From: WHUA01 sp963711215
GTDB taxonomy: Bacteria; Pseudomonadota; Alphaproteobacteria; UBA8366
NCBI GenBank assembly: GCA_963711215.1
Contig: CAVQDH010000004.1
Span: forward strand, 62,001 to 126,000
Direction: 5' to 3'
Length of the DNA: 64,000 nucleotides
In this document: in pieces, positions 18,819 through 30,684 of the stretch
Numbering within the stretch: position 1 is the first letter of the stretch
How the letters are laid out: each line of letters starts with the position of its first letter
Made by a program: the position numbers and the translations under genes
Notes under the pieces: model-generated
What the model was told of the DNA's origin: nothing
The model's input: only the letters and a program-made list of their open reading frames with translations
Databases searched by the model: none

Positions 18819-19466
18819 CAAAATGCGTCCGCGTCTTGCATCGGCCGCGCCACGGCGAAGGCGCCGAGGTCGACGGTGTTCTGCTTGGCCCAGCGCCAGC
18901 ACCGCGTGGGTCGACAGCGCGACCATGCCGCCGTTCCGGCGGTGCTCGGCGATGAGCGTTTCGAGCGCCGCGAGCGACGCCGTGTCGAGGCCGACGGTCG
19001 GCTCGTCGAGCAGCCAGAGGTCCGCATCGCCGGCGGCGAGCAGCGCGAGCGCGAGGCGGCGGCGCTCGCCGGACGACAGGAAGCGCGCGGCGACCTGCGC
19101 GTGGCGCTCCAGGCCGAGGCGGGCCAGCGCGGCCGCGATATTGCCTTCGCCGCGCAGGCCGGCCCAGAAGGCGAGATTCTCCGCCGTGGTCAGCGCGGGC
19201 TTCACCGCATCCGCATGCCCGACATAGGCCAAACGGGCCCGGTGCGCGGCGCGGTCCTCGGCGACGTCGTCTCCGTTCCAGGCGATGACCCCCGTCGTCG
19301 GCCGCGCGAGCCCCGCGATCAGCCTGAGCAGGCTCGACTTGCCGCTGCCGTTCGGGCCGCGCAGCACGAGCGCGCCGCCGGCCTCCAGCCGGAAGGACAG
19401 GCCGGTGAAGACAAGCCGCTCGCCGCGGATGCAGGAAAGGTCTTGGCCGGTAAGGCAATCGGGCAT
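18818..19466 (-). pseudogene. ccmA: Cytochrome c biogenesis ATP-binding protein CcmA, frameshifted near 18890
   Basis: CcmA is the ATPase of the CcmAB complex. From ATG 19466 (MPDCLTGQDLSC) the product shows Walker A GPNGSGKSS, the ABC signature LSSGERRRLALA and Walker B DLWLLDEPTVGLD. After VALSTHAVLALG the frame must shift by one base; the alternative frame gives KQNTVDLGAFAVARPMQD and a TGA at 18818-18820 overlapping ccmB. That tail is the expected CcmA ending, so the gene is about 215 residues when corrected. As written, the frame runs on into ccmB. A one-base loss in the GGGCC context is the likely cause. Confidence 0.85.
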
Positions 19467-19832
19467 GGCGCGTCGCGACCGTTGGCGGAACGGCCAAGGT
19501 ATAGAGGGAAAAAAGCGGGAGGCCAAAAGAAAGACGGTCGCCGGGGGTGGGCCGACGACCGCCAGGAGTGAACGACCTTACGCCAAGGCCGTATAGGAAT
19601 GAGGCTGTTTGGCGTAGCCTCGTCTGAGAGGGGAGGTCTCAGCGTGTGTAGTAAAGCCGGGGAGTATGGCTTCGATTTGATCGGAATGAGGCAATATTAA
19701 GGCAAATCTGCAACAGTAGGGCACGCAAAGGTACGGAATTTATTCAGGCACTCAATTGAAAATAGATAAACCGCTGATTTGCGCCGAATTTCAAGGGCTA
19801 GGCGGCTGTCCGGCCCGCCATTCGAAGTACCC
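19467..19832 (-). other. Intergenic stretch upstream of ccmA, no gene seen
   Basis: About 366 bp lie between the start of ccmA and the stop of the DUF4387 gene. It is lower in GC than its surroundings toward the right half. It must contain the promoter for the ccm cluster, but I see no convincing -35/-10 pair, RNA gene or coding frame. Confidence 0.4.
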
Positions 19833-20147
19833 CTATTGCCCCGGAATCTCGATTTCCATCAGCGGCGCGTATTGCTGGCCGCCGTGGCCGTCGCTGTCGA
19901 GCAGGTCGCCCTGGAAATGCGGCCGCGGGATCGAAGCCTTGAAGGCGAGCGCGTTGTCGCAGGCGAAGAATTTCACGTCCGCTGGCGGCAGGTTGTAGCG
20001 CGTGGCGACGGCCTCGCGGCTGAGCGCGCCCGACTGCTTGACCCGCTCATAGACCTCGCGGTCGGCGAACATGATGTCGAAGGTCAGCTCGAAGGGGCCG
20101 GCATTCTTGCTGCGGATCAGGCGGGCGAGCTCGCCGAGCGTGGCCAT
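19833..20147 (-). CDS. DUF4387 protein, AtuA-associated small subunit
   Basis: A 104-residue soluble protein beginning MATLGELARLIRSKNAGPFE. The text TFDIMFADREVYERV and FKASIPRPHFQGDLLDSD is characteristic of DUF4387, a family found next to, or fused to, AtuA/DUF1446 proteins. It is the last gene of a three-gene minus-strand operon, 25 bp after the AtuA-like gene. It is probably a subunit or partner of that protein; no catalytic motif is evident. Confidence 0.85.
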   Translation of the reverse strand: MATLGELARLIRSKNAGPFELTFDIMFADREVYERVKQSGALSREAVATRYNLPPADVKFFACDNALAFKASIPRPHFQGDLLDSDGHGGQQYAPLMEIEIPGQ

Positions 20148-20172
20148 GGTCCGGTCAACTCCTCAGTTCACG

Positions 20173-21549
20173 TTAGTGGACGTTTACGTATTCGGTCGGG
20201 AACATCTCGTAGGGATCGTCCGGCTCGACCACGTGGTTGACGCAGAAGCGGTAGACCGCGCCGCGCTCCAGATAGGCCGGGTTATAGGGGCAAGCGACGC
20301 CGGTGATCAGGCCGCTCCATTCCGGAATGGGCAGATGCAGCGCCTGGTGCCGCGTCACCGAGGCGATCGCGGACGCGATCTCCTGGGTCGGCGCCGTTAC
20401 CTCGAACAGCAGGCAGAGCTCGTGGCTCTTGATCTCCTTGACCGGTTCGAGCGCGCCCATGACGCCGTTCTTGCCGTAGACGCGGACATTGAAGAAATAG
20501 TCCTTGCGGTCGAGCGTGCCGCCGTAGATCTCCGCCACGCGCGCATGCATGCGGTCGTGCAGCCGCGCGACCCAGTCGTCGATCTGGCGGATGATGAAGG
20601 GGTCGCGGATGCCGCCGACGATGATGCTCTGGTAGCCGACCTTCTCCGACCCTTCGAGCTTGACCGTATAGGTCTTGGCCGGGATGAAGCCGCTGCCGGT
20701 TACCCGGACGCGCCGGTTGTCGAGCGCCTTGAACTGCGCGTCGGTGAGGTCGATCGTGCCGTTCAATTCGACGAGATGAAAGGGATCGGCGTTTTCGTAG
20801 AGCCCGTGCGACGCGATGCTCTGCGGCGTGCAGCGCAGCGCCGGGTCGAGCGGCTCGACGTCGAAATGGTCCGGCCGGCAGGTCGCCATGATGCAGTCGG
20901 GCGACTTGCGCTGCTCGACCGAGGCCGCGCCGCATTCGAGGATCTTCGCCGCGTGCCAGGCGATCCCGGCCGGGATGCCGTCGCGCACCGGGATGCCCGC
21001 GAAGATCGCGCAGTCGCTCGACCGCCCGGCCAGCACGACCTCGGCGCCGTTGTCGAGCGCCTTGAGATAGGGCTCCTCGCCCATCATGCCGACGATGCGC
21101 TCGGCCCGGTCGATCACGCCTTCGTCGAAATCGGGGGCGGGCTTCAGCGGCTTGATGCGGCCCTCCCGGAGGCGCTTCTTGAGATAGTCCTTGCTCTGCT
21201 CGGAATGGATGATCGCCATGGGGAATTTGAGGCCTTCCTCGGCGGCGATGTCCTCGATGATCTTGCGCACGATCGCGAGATGCGGCTCGCCGCCGGCGGT
21301 GCCCGCCGTGCCCAGCAGCAGCGGGATGCCGGCCTTGCGCGCGGCCAGCAGCATCAGGCGCATGTCCCGCTTGATCGACACCGGGGGGAAAGAGGTGACG
21401 CCGGCGCCGAGCGGATAGGGCCCGGGATCGGTCGAGCCGCCGTCGCAGCCGATGAAATGGGGCTTGCGGCCCATCGCCTCTTCCAGGGACTCCTCGCGGA
21501 ACCCCGAGCCGCAGACCCCCGATGCGGACAACACGCGAACTTCGTTCAT
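20173..21549 (-). CDS. AtuA-like acyclic terpene utilization family protein (DUF1446)
   Basis: From ATG 21549 the product is 458 residues. N-terminal text such as VLSASGVCGSGF, FIGCDGGSTDPGPYPLG and LGTAGTAGGEPH is typical of the DUF1446/AtuA family, first named from the Pseudomonas acyclic terpene (citronellol/geraniol) utilization cluster. The biochemical reaction is not established. The frame is open further upstream (to 22368), but that part is antisense-like shadow of the amidohydrolase. No other atu genes (geranyl-CoA carboxylase, atuB-H) are nearby, so terpene use cannot be inferred; the amidohydrolase partner suggests a different, probably cyclic amide or hydantoin-like, substrate. 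Confidence 0.85.
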   Translation of the reverse strand: MNEVRVLSASGVCGSGFREESLEEAMGRKPHFIGCDGGSTDPGPYPLGAGVTSFPPVSIKRDMRLMLLAARKAGIPLLLGTAGTAGGEPHLAIVRKIIEDIAAEEGLKFPMAIIHSEQSKDYLKKRLREGRIKPLKPAPDFDEGVIDRAERIVGMMGEEPYLKALDNGAEVVLAGRSSDCAIFAGIPVRDGIPAGIAWHAAKILECGAASVEQRKSPDCIMATCRPDHFDVEPLDPALRCTPQSIASHGLYENADPFHLVELNGTIDLTDAQFKALDNRRVRVTGSGFIPAKTYTVKLEGSEKVGYQSIIVGGIRDPFIIRQIDDWVARLHDRMHARVAEIYGGTLDRKDYFFNVRVYGKNGVMGALEPVKEIKSHELCLLFEVTAPTQEIASAIASVTRHQALHLPIPEWSGLITGVACPYNPAYLERGAVYRFCVNHVVEPDDPYEMFPTEYVNVH

Positions 21550-21563
21550 GTCGCCTCCCGTCG

Positions 21564-22694
21564 CTATTCCCACCAGTTGCCGCCGACGATCATCGCCGCC
21601 GGCTCGAGCCGCTTCTTGCCCATGAACTTGGCGTTGAGGCTGTCGCGGTATTCGAATTCGCCCTCTTTCAGCGTCAGAACCGTCGCGTCGCCCGGCGAGC
21701 CCGGCTTGAGCGAGCCGAGCTCGGGCCGCGCGATGACGCGCGCCGGGTTGCAGGTCGCCGCCGCGACGACGTCGGACAGCGGCGCGCCCATGGAGAGGAA
21801 TTTCGACATGGTCACAAGCACGTCGAAGGCCGGCCCGCCGATGCTGTTGACGTGCACGTCGCTCGACAGCACGTCCGGCAGGAAGCCGTTGTCGACCATG
21901 GCGCGCGCCACGTCGAAATCGAACGAGCCGCGGCCGTGCCCGACGTCGAAGATGACGCCGCGCTCGCGCGCCTCTTCGACCTCGCGCCGGACGTTGCGTT
22001 CGCGGTCGGTGGCGGCGTTGGGGAACATGCGGCAGCAATGGGTCAGGATGTCGCCTGGCCGCAGGCGCTCCAGGATATCCTTGCGGCGCGGCGGCGGCGC
22101 GCCGATGTGGACCATGACCGGCAGGTCCAGCTCCTCGGCCGCTTCGATCGCGCAGTCGAGCGCACCGATACCGACCAGCTCGGAGACGTTGTTGCCGAGC
22201 CGGACCTTCACGCCGACGATGATGTCGGAATGCTCGCGCGCGACCTTGACGCAGGCGCCGGTATGCAACAGGCGAAGATCCGCCGTTTCGCCCACCATGA
22301 AGCCGGGACCATAGCCATAAATGCCCGGATGCGAGATGTTGAGGAAGGCGACGATGCGGAGCGGGCACGGCTCGATGATCAGCTTACGGAAGCCATGAAA
22401 GGTGCCGGCGCCGGCCGTGCCGGCATCGACGAAGGTCGTCGTGCCGCTCATCCGCGCAACGCGTTCCGCCTCGACGCTGAGATAGGTCGCGCCCCAATAG
22501 ACATGCGCGTGGATATCGATCAGGCCCGGCGTAACGACGCGGCCCTTGACGTCGCGCGTTTCCTTGGCGCCCTTTTCCGCGAGCCCATGGCCCACCGCGG
22601 CGACCTTTCCATCGGAAAATGCAACATCCGTCGTTGCGTCGAGACCCTGGCTCGGGTCGACGACGCGCCCGCCCGTCAAGACGATGTCATACAT
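21564..22694 (-). CDS. Amidohydrolase/dihydroorotase-like metallohydrolase
   Basis: The start ATG 22694 has a GGAGG-like site about ten bases upstream. The 376-residue product is an amidohydrolase-superfamily TIM-barrel enzyme: metal site 1 is HAH in GLIDIHAHVYWG (about residues 63-65), later histidines are in VMVHIGAPPP and ILTHCCRMFPN, and the terminal Asp in LSSDVHVNS. The text resembles the deacetylase / dihydroorotase-like group. It is first in an operon with the AtuA-like and DUF4387 genes, 14 bp from the former. Likely hydrolyses an amide or lactam; the substrate is unknown. Confidence 0.85.
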   Translation of the reverse strand: MYDIVLTGGRVVDPSQGLDATTDVAFSDGKVAAVGHGLAEKGAKETRDVKGRVVTPGLIDIHAHVYWGATYLSVEAERVARMSGTTTFVDAGTAGAGTFHGFRKLIIEPCPLRIVAFLNISHPGIYGYGPGFMVGETADLRLLHTGACVKVAREHSDIIVGVKVRLGNNVSELVGIGALDCAIEAAEELDLPVMVHIGAPPPRRKDILERLRPGDILTHCCRMFPNAATDRERNVRREVEEARERGVIFDVGHGRGSFDFDVARAMVDNGFLPDVLSSDVHVNSIGGPAFDVLVTMSKFLSMGAPLSDVVAAATCNPARVIARPELGSLKPGSPGDATVLTLKEGEFEYRDSLNAKFMGKKRLEPAAMIVGGNWWE

Positions 22695-22854
22695 GGTTCG
22701 CTTCGCCTCCTTCGGCGGTTGACCGGCATGTGTAGGTGTGTCGCGCCGCGGCATGGCATGATCCGACCGACGACATGTCTTGTCGTGGTGGTGCGGGAAT
22801 TCTAACCTGCATCCTGGATCAGGCAAAATGGCGTGACCGCCGGGGAGGGAAATT

Positions 22855-23055
22855 ATGGCGCGGAACGCAGGGAATGGCCAGCCGAGCGTGCAGGAGAAGC
22901 GGCGGGTCTATGTGGTGTTTTTCGTCATTGCGTTTGCGGTCGACCTTATAGTCGGCTTGCTGCGCAATGGGACCTACACGCCGACGTTGATCGGGCTCGC
23001 CATCATGATTACGTCGGCCCTCTTCCTGGTGTATTCGCTGATCCGCGACCGCTAG
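22855..23055 (+). CDS. Small two-helix membrane protein
   Basis: A 66-residue protein with a good ribosome site (GGGAGGG) five bases before ATG 22855. It has two hydrophobic segments (YVVFFVIAFAVDLIVGLL and TLIGLAIMITSALFLVYSL) joined by a short polar turn. I do not recognise a named family. It begins 160 bp from, and is divergent to, the amidohydrolase operon. Confidence 0.7.
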   Translation: MARNAGNGQPSVQEKRRVYVVFFVIAFAVDLIVGLLRNGTYTPTLIGLAIMITSALFLVYSLIRDR

Positions 23056-23219
23056 GTCTAGCGGGTGAAGGCCGGCCGGGGCGCTCCTACGGACGCACCG
23101 TTGACAGCTGTCGGCGTCCGCAGCTTAATGGCGGCCATCCGGCCGCTGCGACGATTGGCTGGCGAGCAGATCCGCAGCGGGCCGGTAAGCGATTCAACGC
23201 CGGACAGATATCCTTGCGT

Positions 23220-23789
23220 ATGCGACGCGGATTATTGAAGCGGCTGCGCCGAGTGGTGCGATACCGGCTCGTCGTTCCCATTCTGCGCGGCAAGCACACA
23301 CCGGAATATACCGCCCGCGGGGTGCTGTTCGGCCTGCTGGCGGCCATGACGCCGACTGTCGGCGTGCAGATGCCGATCGTCCTGGCCATCTGGATCGTCG
23401 TTCGCGCGGTAAAGCCCTCCTGGGATTTCAATCTCGTCGTCGGCCTTGCCTGGACCTGGATCACCAATATCTTCACCGTGCCGCCGGTCTATTACGTGTT
23501 CCTGATGACCGGCCGGCTGATGATAGGACATTGGGACGCGCATTCCGGTTATGGCGAGTTCCAGGAAAAGCTGGCCACGCTGCTGCAGACGGATACGACC
23601 TGGTACCAGGCGCTGTGGCAATATATCTGGGGCATCTTCGAGATCTGGGGCGTGCCGATGTTCATCGGCTCGGTCCCGTGGGCGATCGTCACCGCCTGGC
23701 TCGGCTATCGCTGGAGCCTGAAGCTCATTCGCGATTTCCGGATGCGGCGGGTGCGCCGCGTCGTGGCGACGATGCAGGGCGGCGAATGA
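23220..23789 (+). CDS. DUF2062 domain-containing membrane protein
   Basis: From ATG 23220 the 189-residue product has an Arg-rich amphipathic start (MRRGLLKRLRRVVRYRLVVP), then GKHTPEYTARGVLFGLLAAM and TPTVGVQMPIVL, the hallmark of DUF2062, with further membrane helices (WTWITNIFTVPPVYYVFLM). Function is not known; members are found across Proteobacteria. It is 25 bp upstream of the DOPA-dioxygenase-like gene, so the two may be co-transcribed. Confidence 0.85.
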   Translation: MRRGLLKRLRRVVRYRLVVPILRGKHTPEYTARGVLFGLLAAMTPTVGVQMPIVLAIWIVVRAVKPSWDFNLVVGLAWTWITNIFTVPPVYYVFLMTGRLMIGHWDAHSGYGEFQEKLATLLQTDTTWYQALWQYIWGIFEIWGVPMFIGSVPWAIVTAWLGYRWSLKLIRDFRMRRVRRVVATMQGGE

Positions 23790-23814
23790 CGCCGCGCGCT
23801 ATGGACGGAGTGGC

Positions 23815-24162
23815 ATGAAAGAGGTCGACCGGATCAGCGGCTATCACGCGCATGTCTATTTCGACGCGGATACGGAGCCAGCCGCGGCCGCCTTGCGCGA
23901 CGCGCTCGAAGCGCGCTTCACGGTGACGCTCGGACGCTGGCACCACAAGCCCGTCGGGCCGCATACGGCATGGATGTACCAGGTGGCATTTGCCGTGGAG
24001 CAGTTTCCGGTTGTGGTTCCTTTCTTGGCTCTCAATCACGGATCGCTATCCATCCTGATCCACCCGCTCAGCGGCGACGCCATGGCGGATCATTTCGACC
24101 ATGCGCTCTGGCTCGGCGCGCCGCTTGCCATCGATCCCGGCCCGCTGCGCAAGGCATCGTGA
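23815..24162 (+). CDS. DOPA 4,5-dioxygenase-family protein
   Basis: A 115-residue soluble protein of the DOPA-dioxygenase-like family. Conserved text includes ISGYHAHVYFDA near the start, GRWHHKPVGPHTAWMYQV in the middle and LSILIHPLSGDAMADHFDHA; the several histidines (His-x-His pairs) are the expected metal ligands. Bacterial members are common and small, and their physiological substrate is mostly unknown. Length is normal. Confidence 0.88.
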   Translation: MKEVDRISGYHAHVYFDADTEPAAAALRDALEARFTVTLGRWHHKPVGPHTAWMYQVAFAVEQFPVVVPFLALNHGSLSILIHPLSGDAMADHFDHALWLGAPLAIDPGPLRKAS

Positions 24163-24254
24163 AAGCGCGATTGCGTTAACGGTGCATCAATCTACTGCTG
24201 CTTCCAATCTGTCCTGATACGGTATAAACAACGGTCCAGACCCATGCGGGTAGC

Positions 24255-24272
24255 GAGGGCAACCACGCCCTC
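24255..24272 (+). promoter_or_regulatory. Small hairpin in the acnA leader
   Basis: GAGGGC (24255-24260) and GCCCTC (24267-24272) form a perfect six-base-pair stem with an AACCAC loop, 42 bp upstream of the acnA start codon. A TATAAA-like -10 candidate lies at 24223-24228, so the hairpin would be in the 5' untranslated leader. A regulatory role is inference only. Confidence 0.35.
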
Positions 24273-24313
24273 TCGGATCGCGCAGCAGATTCATACATTC
24301 AGGGAGTTGAGCC

Positions 24314-27001
<2,688 letters not shown>

Positions 27002-27017
27002 CGCCTGGAAATGGAGC

Positions 27018-27047
27018 AACGCGGAGACCGATGCCGGTCTCCGCGTT
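27018..27047 (+). terminator. Strong hairpin after acnA, probable terminator
   Basis: AACGCGGAGACC (27018-27029) pairs perfectly with GGTCTCCGCGTT (27036-27047) around a GATGCC loop, 17 bp after the acnA stop codon. The stem is very stable but lacks a T-run, so termination may be weak or Rho-assisted; it may also protect the 3' end of the transcript. Confidence 0.7.
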
Positions 27048-27172
27048 AACTATGCGTTTGCGCGGCGGTGCGGGGACGGTGCAGGATGGGCCTGGAATCC
27101 GGCGATCGGGGTTCACGCGGACTCACCCTAAATTGATTCGTCCGGACAAGCCGACGTACCTATGTTTCGCGC

Positions 27173-27904
27173 ATGATGATGAGGGCAATTCCAGCACTTT
27201 TCGGCTTGTTCGCACTGGTGTCCGCCGCAGGGACCGGCGCCATGGCGGCCGGCGTCGCGCGCCAGTCGCCCGTCGTCGTCGAGCTCTTCACCAGCCAGGG
27301 ATGCTCCTCCTGTCCGCCGGCCGAGGCGTTCCTCAGCGAGCTGGCGACGCGTAAGAACGTCATCGCACTCGAATTCCACGTCAATTACTGGGACTATATC
27401 GGGTGGAAGGACGCATTCGCGAAACCGGCCTTCGGCAGCCGGCAGAGGAAATACGTCAGCAGCCTTCAGGGACGCTATGCCTATACGCCGCAGATGGTGA
27501 TCGACGGCTCGTCGGATGTCGTCGGCTCGCACCGCGAAGAAGTCGACGCCCTTATTCAGAAGCGCCTGTCGGCGCATACCAGGGCGCCCGCCATATCGAT
27601 GAAGCGTAACGGCGATACCTTGAAAGTCACCATTGGCTCATGGACGCATGCGGCGCCTTACGACGTCGTCCTGGTCACCTACGACAAGCCGCACGTCACC
27701 GAAGTCGAGCGCGGCGAGAATCGCGGGCAGACTTTGAAAAACAGCAACGTCGTCCGGGAATTGCTGACGCTCGGCACCTGGTCGGGTAAGCCGTCGACGT
27801 TCAACGTCTCGCTGGTCGGCAAGGCCGGCGACGGCGGCTGTGCCGTGCTGGTCCAGAAGCCCGGTCAGGGTGCTGTCCTGGCCGCCGCAGAACTCGATTA
27901 CTAG
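27173..27904 (+). CDS. DUF1223 secreted thioredoxin-fold protein
   Basis: A 243-residue protein with a signal peptide (ALFGLFALVSAAGTGAMAAG) and the DUF1223 hallmark VELFTSQGCSSCPPAEAFL, a CxxC on a thioredoxin-like fold. HVNYWDYIGWKDAFA and GRYAYTPQMVIDG are also typical. Three tandem ATGs (27173, 27176, 27179) make the exact start uncertain. The function is unknown; a periplasmic redox role is inferred from the fold. Placement just after acnA is commonly seen in alphaproteobacteria. Confidence 0.88.
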   Translation: MMMRAIPALFGLFALVSAAGTGAMAAGVARQSPVVVELFTSQGCSSCPPAEAFLSELATRKNVIALEFHVNYWDYIGWKDAFAKPAFGSRQRKYVSSLQGRYAYTPQMVIDGSSDVVGSHREEVDALIQKRLSAHTRAPAISMKRNGDTLKVTIGSWTHAAPYDVVLVTYDKPHVTEVERGENRGQTLKNSNVVRELLTLGTWSGKPSTFNVSLVGKAGDGGCAVLVQKPGQGAVLAAAELDY

Positions 27905-27925
27905 CCTCAAATCCGGTGCCGCGCT

Positions 27926-29848
27926 TCACGCGCCGGGCGACGACAGCCCCTTCGCAATCATGTCTTCCAGCCGTCGCGCGAAGGCCTGCGGATCGGGCAG
28001 CGATTCGCCTTCGAGCAATCGAGCCTGGTCGAGCAGCAGGTATGCCGCGTCCGTTAGCCGGTCCGTCGCGCCGTCCTTCTCGGCTTCTTCCGCGAGACGC
28101 CGGACCAGTGGGTGATCCGGGTTGATCTCCAGAATGCGGGCGAAGGACTGGTCGAGCTGCTTGTGCTGTTTGAGCAACCGCTCGAGCCGCATGTCGATAT
28201 CGTTGTCGTCGGCGACGAGGCATACCGCGCTGGTCGTCAGCCGGTCCGAGCTGCGCACGTCCTTGACGGCAGCGCCCAGCGTCTGCTTGAGGAGCGCGAT
28301 CAGCGTGCCGAGGCCCTTGGGGTCGGGCTTGGCCTCCGCCTTGTCCGGCGCCCCGTCGTCGGTCTTGATCGTGGACAGATCCGCGCCGGCGCGCGTCACC
28401 GACTTGAACGGCTTGCCGTCGTAGACGCCAACCGACGGGATCCAGAACTCGTCGACCGGGTCGGTCAGCAGCAGCACCTCGACCCCCCGCTTGCGGAAGC
28501 CTTCGAGCTGCGGGCTTCGCGTCACCGCGTCGATATCCTCGCCGGAAATGTAATAGATCGCCTGCTGGCCTTCCTTCATGCGGCCGACATAATCCGTCAA
28601 GCTCACCAGATCATCCCCCGCGGTGGAGCGGAAGCGCACGACCTTGAGCAGCTGATCGCGGTAAGTGAAGTCTTCGTACAGGCCTTCCTTCAGCACCGCG
28701 CCGAAATTATTCCAGAATGCCGCAAAGCTCTCCGGCTCGTTCTCGGCCTTCTTCTGCAGCTCGCCGAGAACGCGGTTGGTGAGGCCTGACCGTATCTTGG
28801 CCAGGACCGGGTTCTTCTGCAGTATCTCGCGGCTGACGTTGAGATCGAGGTCCTGGGAATCGATGATGCCGCGCAGGAAGCGCAGCCAGGCCGGCAGGAG
28901 CTCCGGACAGTCATCGGTAATGAAAACCCGGCGCACATACAGCTTGATCGACGACTTGCGGTCCGGATGGAAGATGTCGAACGGGCGCGTCGACGGGATG
29001 AACAGCAGGCCGGTGTACTCGATCACGCCTTCGGCGCGAAAGTGCATCGTGTGCCACGGGTCGTCCATCGCGTGGGCGACGTGGTGGTAGAACTCCTTGT
29101 ATTGCTGTTCCTCGATCGAATTGCGCGACCGCGTCCAGAGCGCCGAGGCCTGGTTGACCGTCTCGGCCTTGCCGTCATTCTCGGCCAACGCGATCGGCAC
29201 CTGGATGTGGTCGGAGTAGGTCTTGATGATGCTGCGCAGCCGGGCGGGATCGAGAAAATCCGCGGCGTCGCCGCGGAGGTGCAGCGTGACCGTGGTGCCG
29301 CGCGCCTCGCGTTCCGCGGCCTCGACCGTGAAACTGCCCTTGCCGTCGGACGCCCATCGCCAGGCCTGGTCGCTGCCCGCGCGCCGCGTGGTGACCGTGA
29401 CCGTGTCGGCCACCATGAAGGACGAATAGAAGCCGACGCCGAATTGGCCGATCAGGCTCACGTCCTTGTCGCTGTCGCCGGACAGCGTGTCGACAAAGGC
29501 GGCCGTCCCGGATCGGGCGATGGTGCCGAGGTTGTCCACCAGCTCGTCGTGATCCATGCCGATGCCGTTGTCGATCACGCTGAGCGTCTTGGCGTCCTTG
29601 TCCGGCTTGATCTCGATGCGGTAGTCGCTGTCGTCCTTGGCCAATGCGGGGTCGGTCAACGCCGCATAGCGCAACCGGTCGCAGGCATCCGAAGCGTTCG
29701 AGATCAGCTCGCGCAGAAAGATCTCGCGCTCGCTGTAGAGCGAATGCGCCACGATATCGAGCAGCCGGCTGACCTCCGCCTGGAAGTGCATTGTCTCGGG
29801 CCCGCCGCCGGGCTTCTTCGATTTTTCCTTTGCTGCAGATTTCGCCAT
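27926..29848 (-). CDS. htpG: Molecular chaperone HtpG (Hsp90)
   Basis: A 640-residue cytosolic ATP-dependent chaperone, full length. The N-terminal ATPase domain has ERYSEREIFLRELISNASDA-like text (LYSEREIFLRELISNASDA), the Mg-binding GIGMDHDELVDNLGTIARSG and GQFGVGFYSSFMVAD. The middle domain includes YVRRVFITDDCPELLP and DLNVSREILQ, with a usual dimerisation domain at the end. Start codon is ATG 29848, preceded by AGGTAGGT. It is divergent from pcm; two protein-quality genes share this 98-bp promoter region. Confidence 0.97.
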   Translation of the reverse strand: MAKSAAKEKSKKPGGGPETMHFQAEVSRLLDIVAHSLYSEREIFLRELISNASDACDRLRYAALTDPALAKDDSDYRIEIKPDKDAKTLSVIDNGIGMDHDELVDNLGTIARSGTAAFVDTLSGDSDKDVSLIGQFGVGFYSSFMVADTVTVTTRRAGSDQAWRWASDGKGSFTVEAAEREARGTTVTLHLRGDAADFLDPARLRSIIKTYSDHIQVPIALAENDGKAETVNQASALWTRSRNSIEEQQYKEFYHHVAHAMDDPWHTMHFRAEGVIEYTGLLFIPSTRPFDIFHPDRKSSIKLYVRRVFITDDCPELLPAWLRFLRGIIDSQDLDLNVSREILQKNPVLAKIRSGLTNRVLGELQKKAENEPESFAAFWNNFGAVLKEGLYEDFTYRDQLLKVVRFRSTAGDDLVSLTDYVGRMKEGQQAIYYISGEDIDAVTRSPQLEGFRKRGVEVLLLTDPVDEFWIPSVGVYDGKPFKSVTRAGADLSTIKTDDGAPDKAEAKPDPKGLGTLIALLKQTLGAAVKDVRSSDRLTTSAVCLVADDNDIDMRLERLLKQHKQLDQSFARILEINPDHPLVRRLAEEAEKDGATDRLTDAAYLLLDQARLLEGESLPDPQAFARRLEDMIAKGLSSPGA

Positions 29849-29946
29849 TATCCACCTACCTCTCGTCGTATCCCTACCCGGCGCCTATATGTGTGTCGGG
29901 TCTGCCGGGTGCAAGACCCGCCCCACAAGGGAAGGGGACAGGAATC

Positions 29947-30624
29947 GTGGCGAAAAAGCAGGTCAATCTCGCCGAGGCGCGGGAGCAACTGATCGACGAG
30001 ATCGTCTCGGAAATGCGCTTCGCCGGCGACTATCTCGGCAAGGACACGCTCGATCCGCGGGTGATCGCAGCGATGCGGAAGGTGCCGCGCGAGGCGTTCG
30101 TGCCGCCCGAGATGCGCGATCTCGCTTACGCCAACCGCCCGCTCCCCATCGGGCACGGGCAGACGATCTCGCAGCCATTCATCGTCGCCCTGATGACCGA
30201 CATGCTGGCGCTCACGCCGGCCGCCCGCGTGCTCGAGATCGGGACCGGCTGCGGCTATCAGACGGCGATCTTGGCCGAGCTGGCGGCCTGGATCTATTCG
30301 GTCGAGGTGGTCGCGCCGCTCGGCGAAGCCGCTGCGGAGCGCCTCAAGCGGCTCGGCTACGCGAATGTCGACCTGCGGATCGGCGACGGCTGGCTCGGCT
30401 GGCCGGAGCAGGCGCCCTTCGACGCCATCATCGTTACCGCCGCGGCGCCCAGACGCCCCGAGCGGCTCATCGAGCAGCTCGGCCCGGGCGGCCGAATGGT
30501 GGTGCCGCTCGGCCGTTCCGGCGACACCCAGAGCCTGACGCTGATCGAGAAGGATGCGGATGGCCGCATTACCGAGGCCCGAACGCTGCCCGTCGCCTTC
30601 GTGCCGCTAGTCGAGGGCCGCTGA
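29947..30624 (+). CDS. pcm: Protein-L-isoaspartate O-methyltransferase
   Basis: Pcm repairs isomerised aspartyl residues by S-adenosylmethionine-dependent methylation. From GTG 29947 the 225-residue product has the family text GHGQTISQPFIVALMTD, the SAM-binding motif I VLEIGTGCGYQTAIL and PFDAIIVTAAAP. A GGGGACAGG ribosome site precedes the GTG. The frame is open upstream to 29791 but that segment overlaps the htpG start region. Length is normal. Confidence 0.93.
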   Translation: MAKKQVNLAEAREQLIDEIVSEMRFAGDYLGKDTLDPRVIAAMRKVPREAFVPPEMRDLAYANRPLPIGHGQTISQPFIVALMTDMLALTPAARVLEIGTGCGYQTAILAELAAWIYSVEVVAPLGEAAAERLKRLGYANVDLRIGDGWLGWPEQAPFDAIIVTAAAPRRPERLIEQLGPGGRMVVPLGRSGDTQSLTLIEKDADGRITEARTLPVAFVPLVEGR

Positions 30625-30684
30625 CGGGCGATCCTGCGCCGCGCCGCCTTTTCTCTTGCCATCGGAGGGCGGAATACCATCTAA

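Noticed and set aside
20071..22314. 747-residue plus-strand open frame
   Set aside because: Antisense to the AtuA-like and amidohydrolase genes; Arg/Asp-rich shadow.
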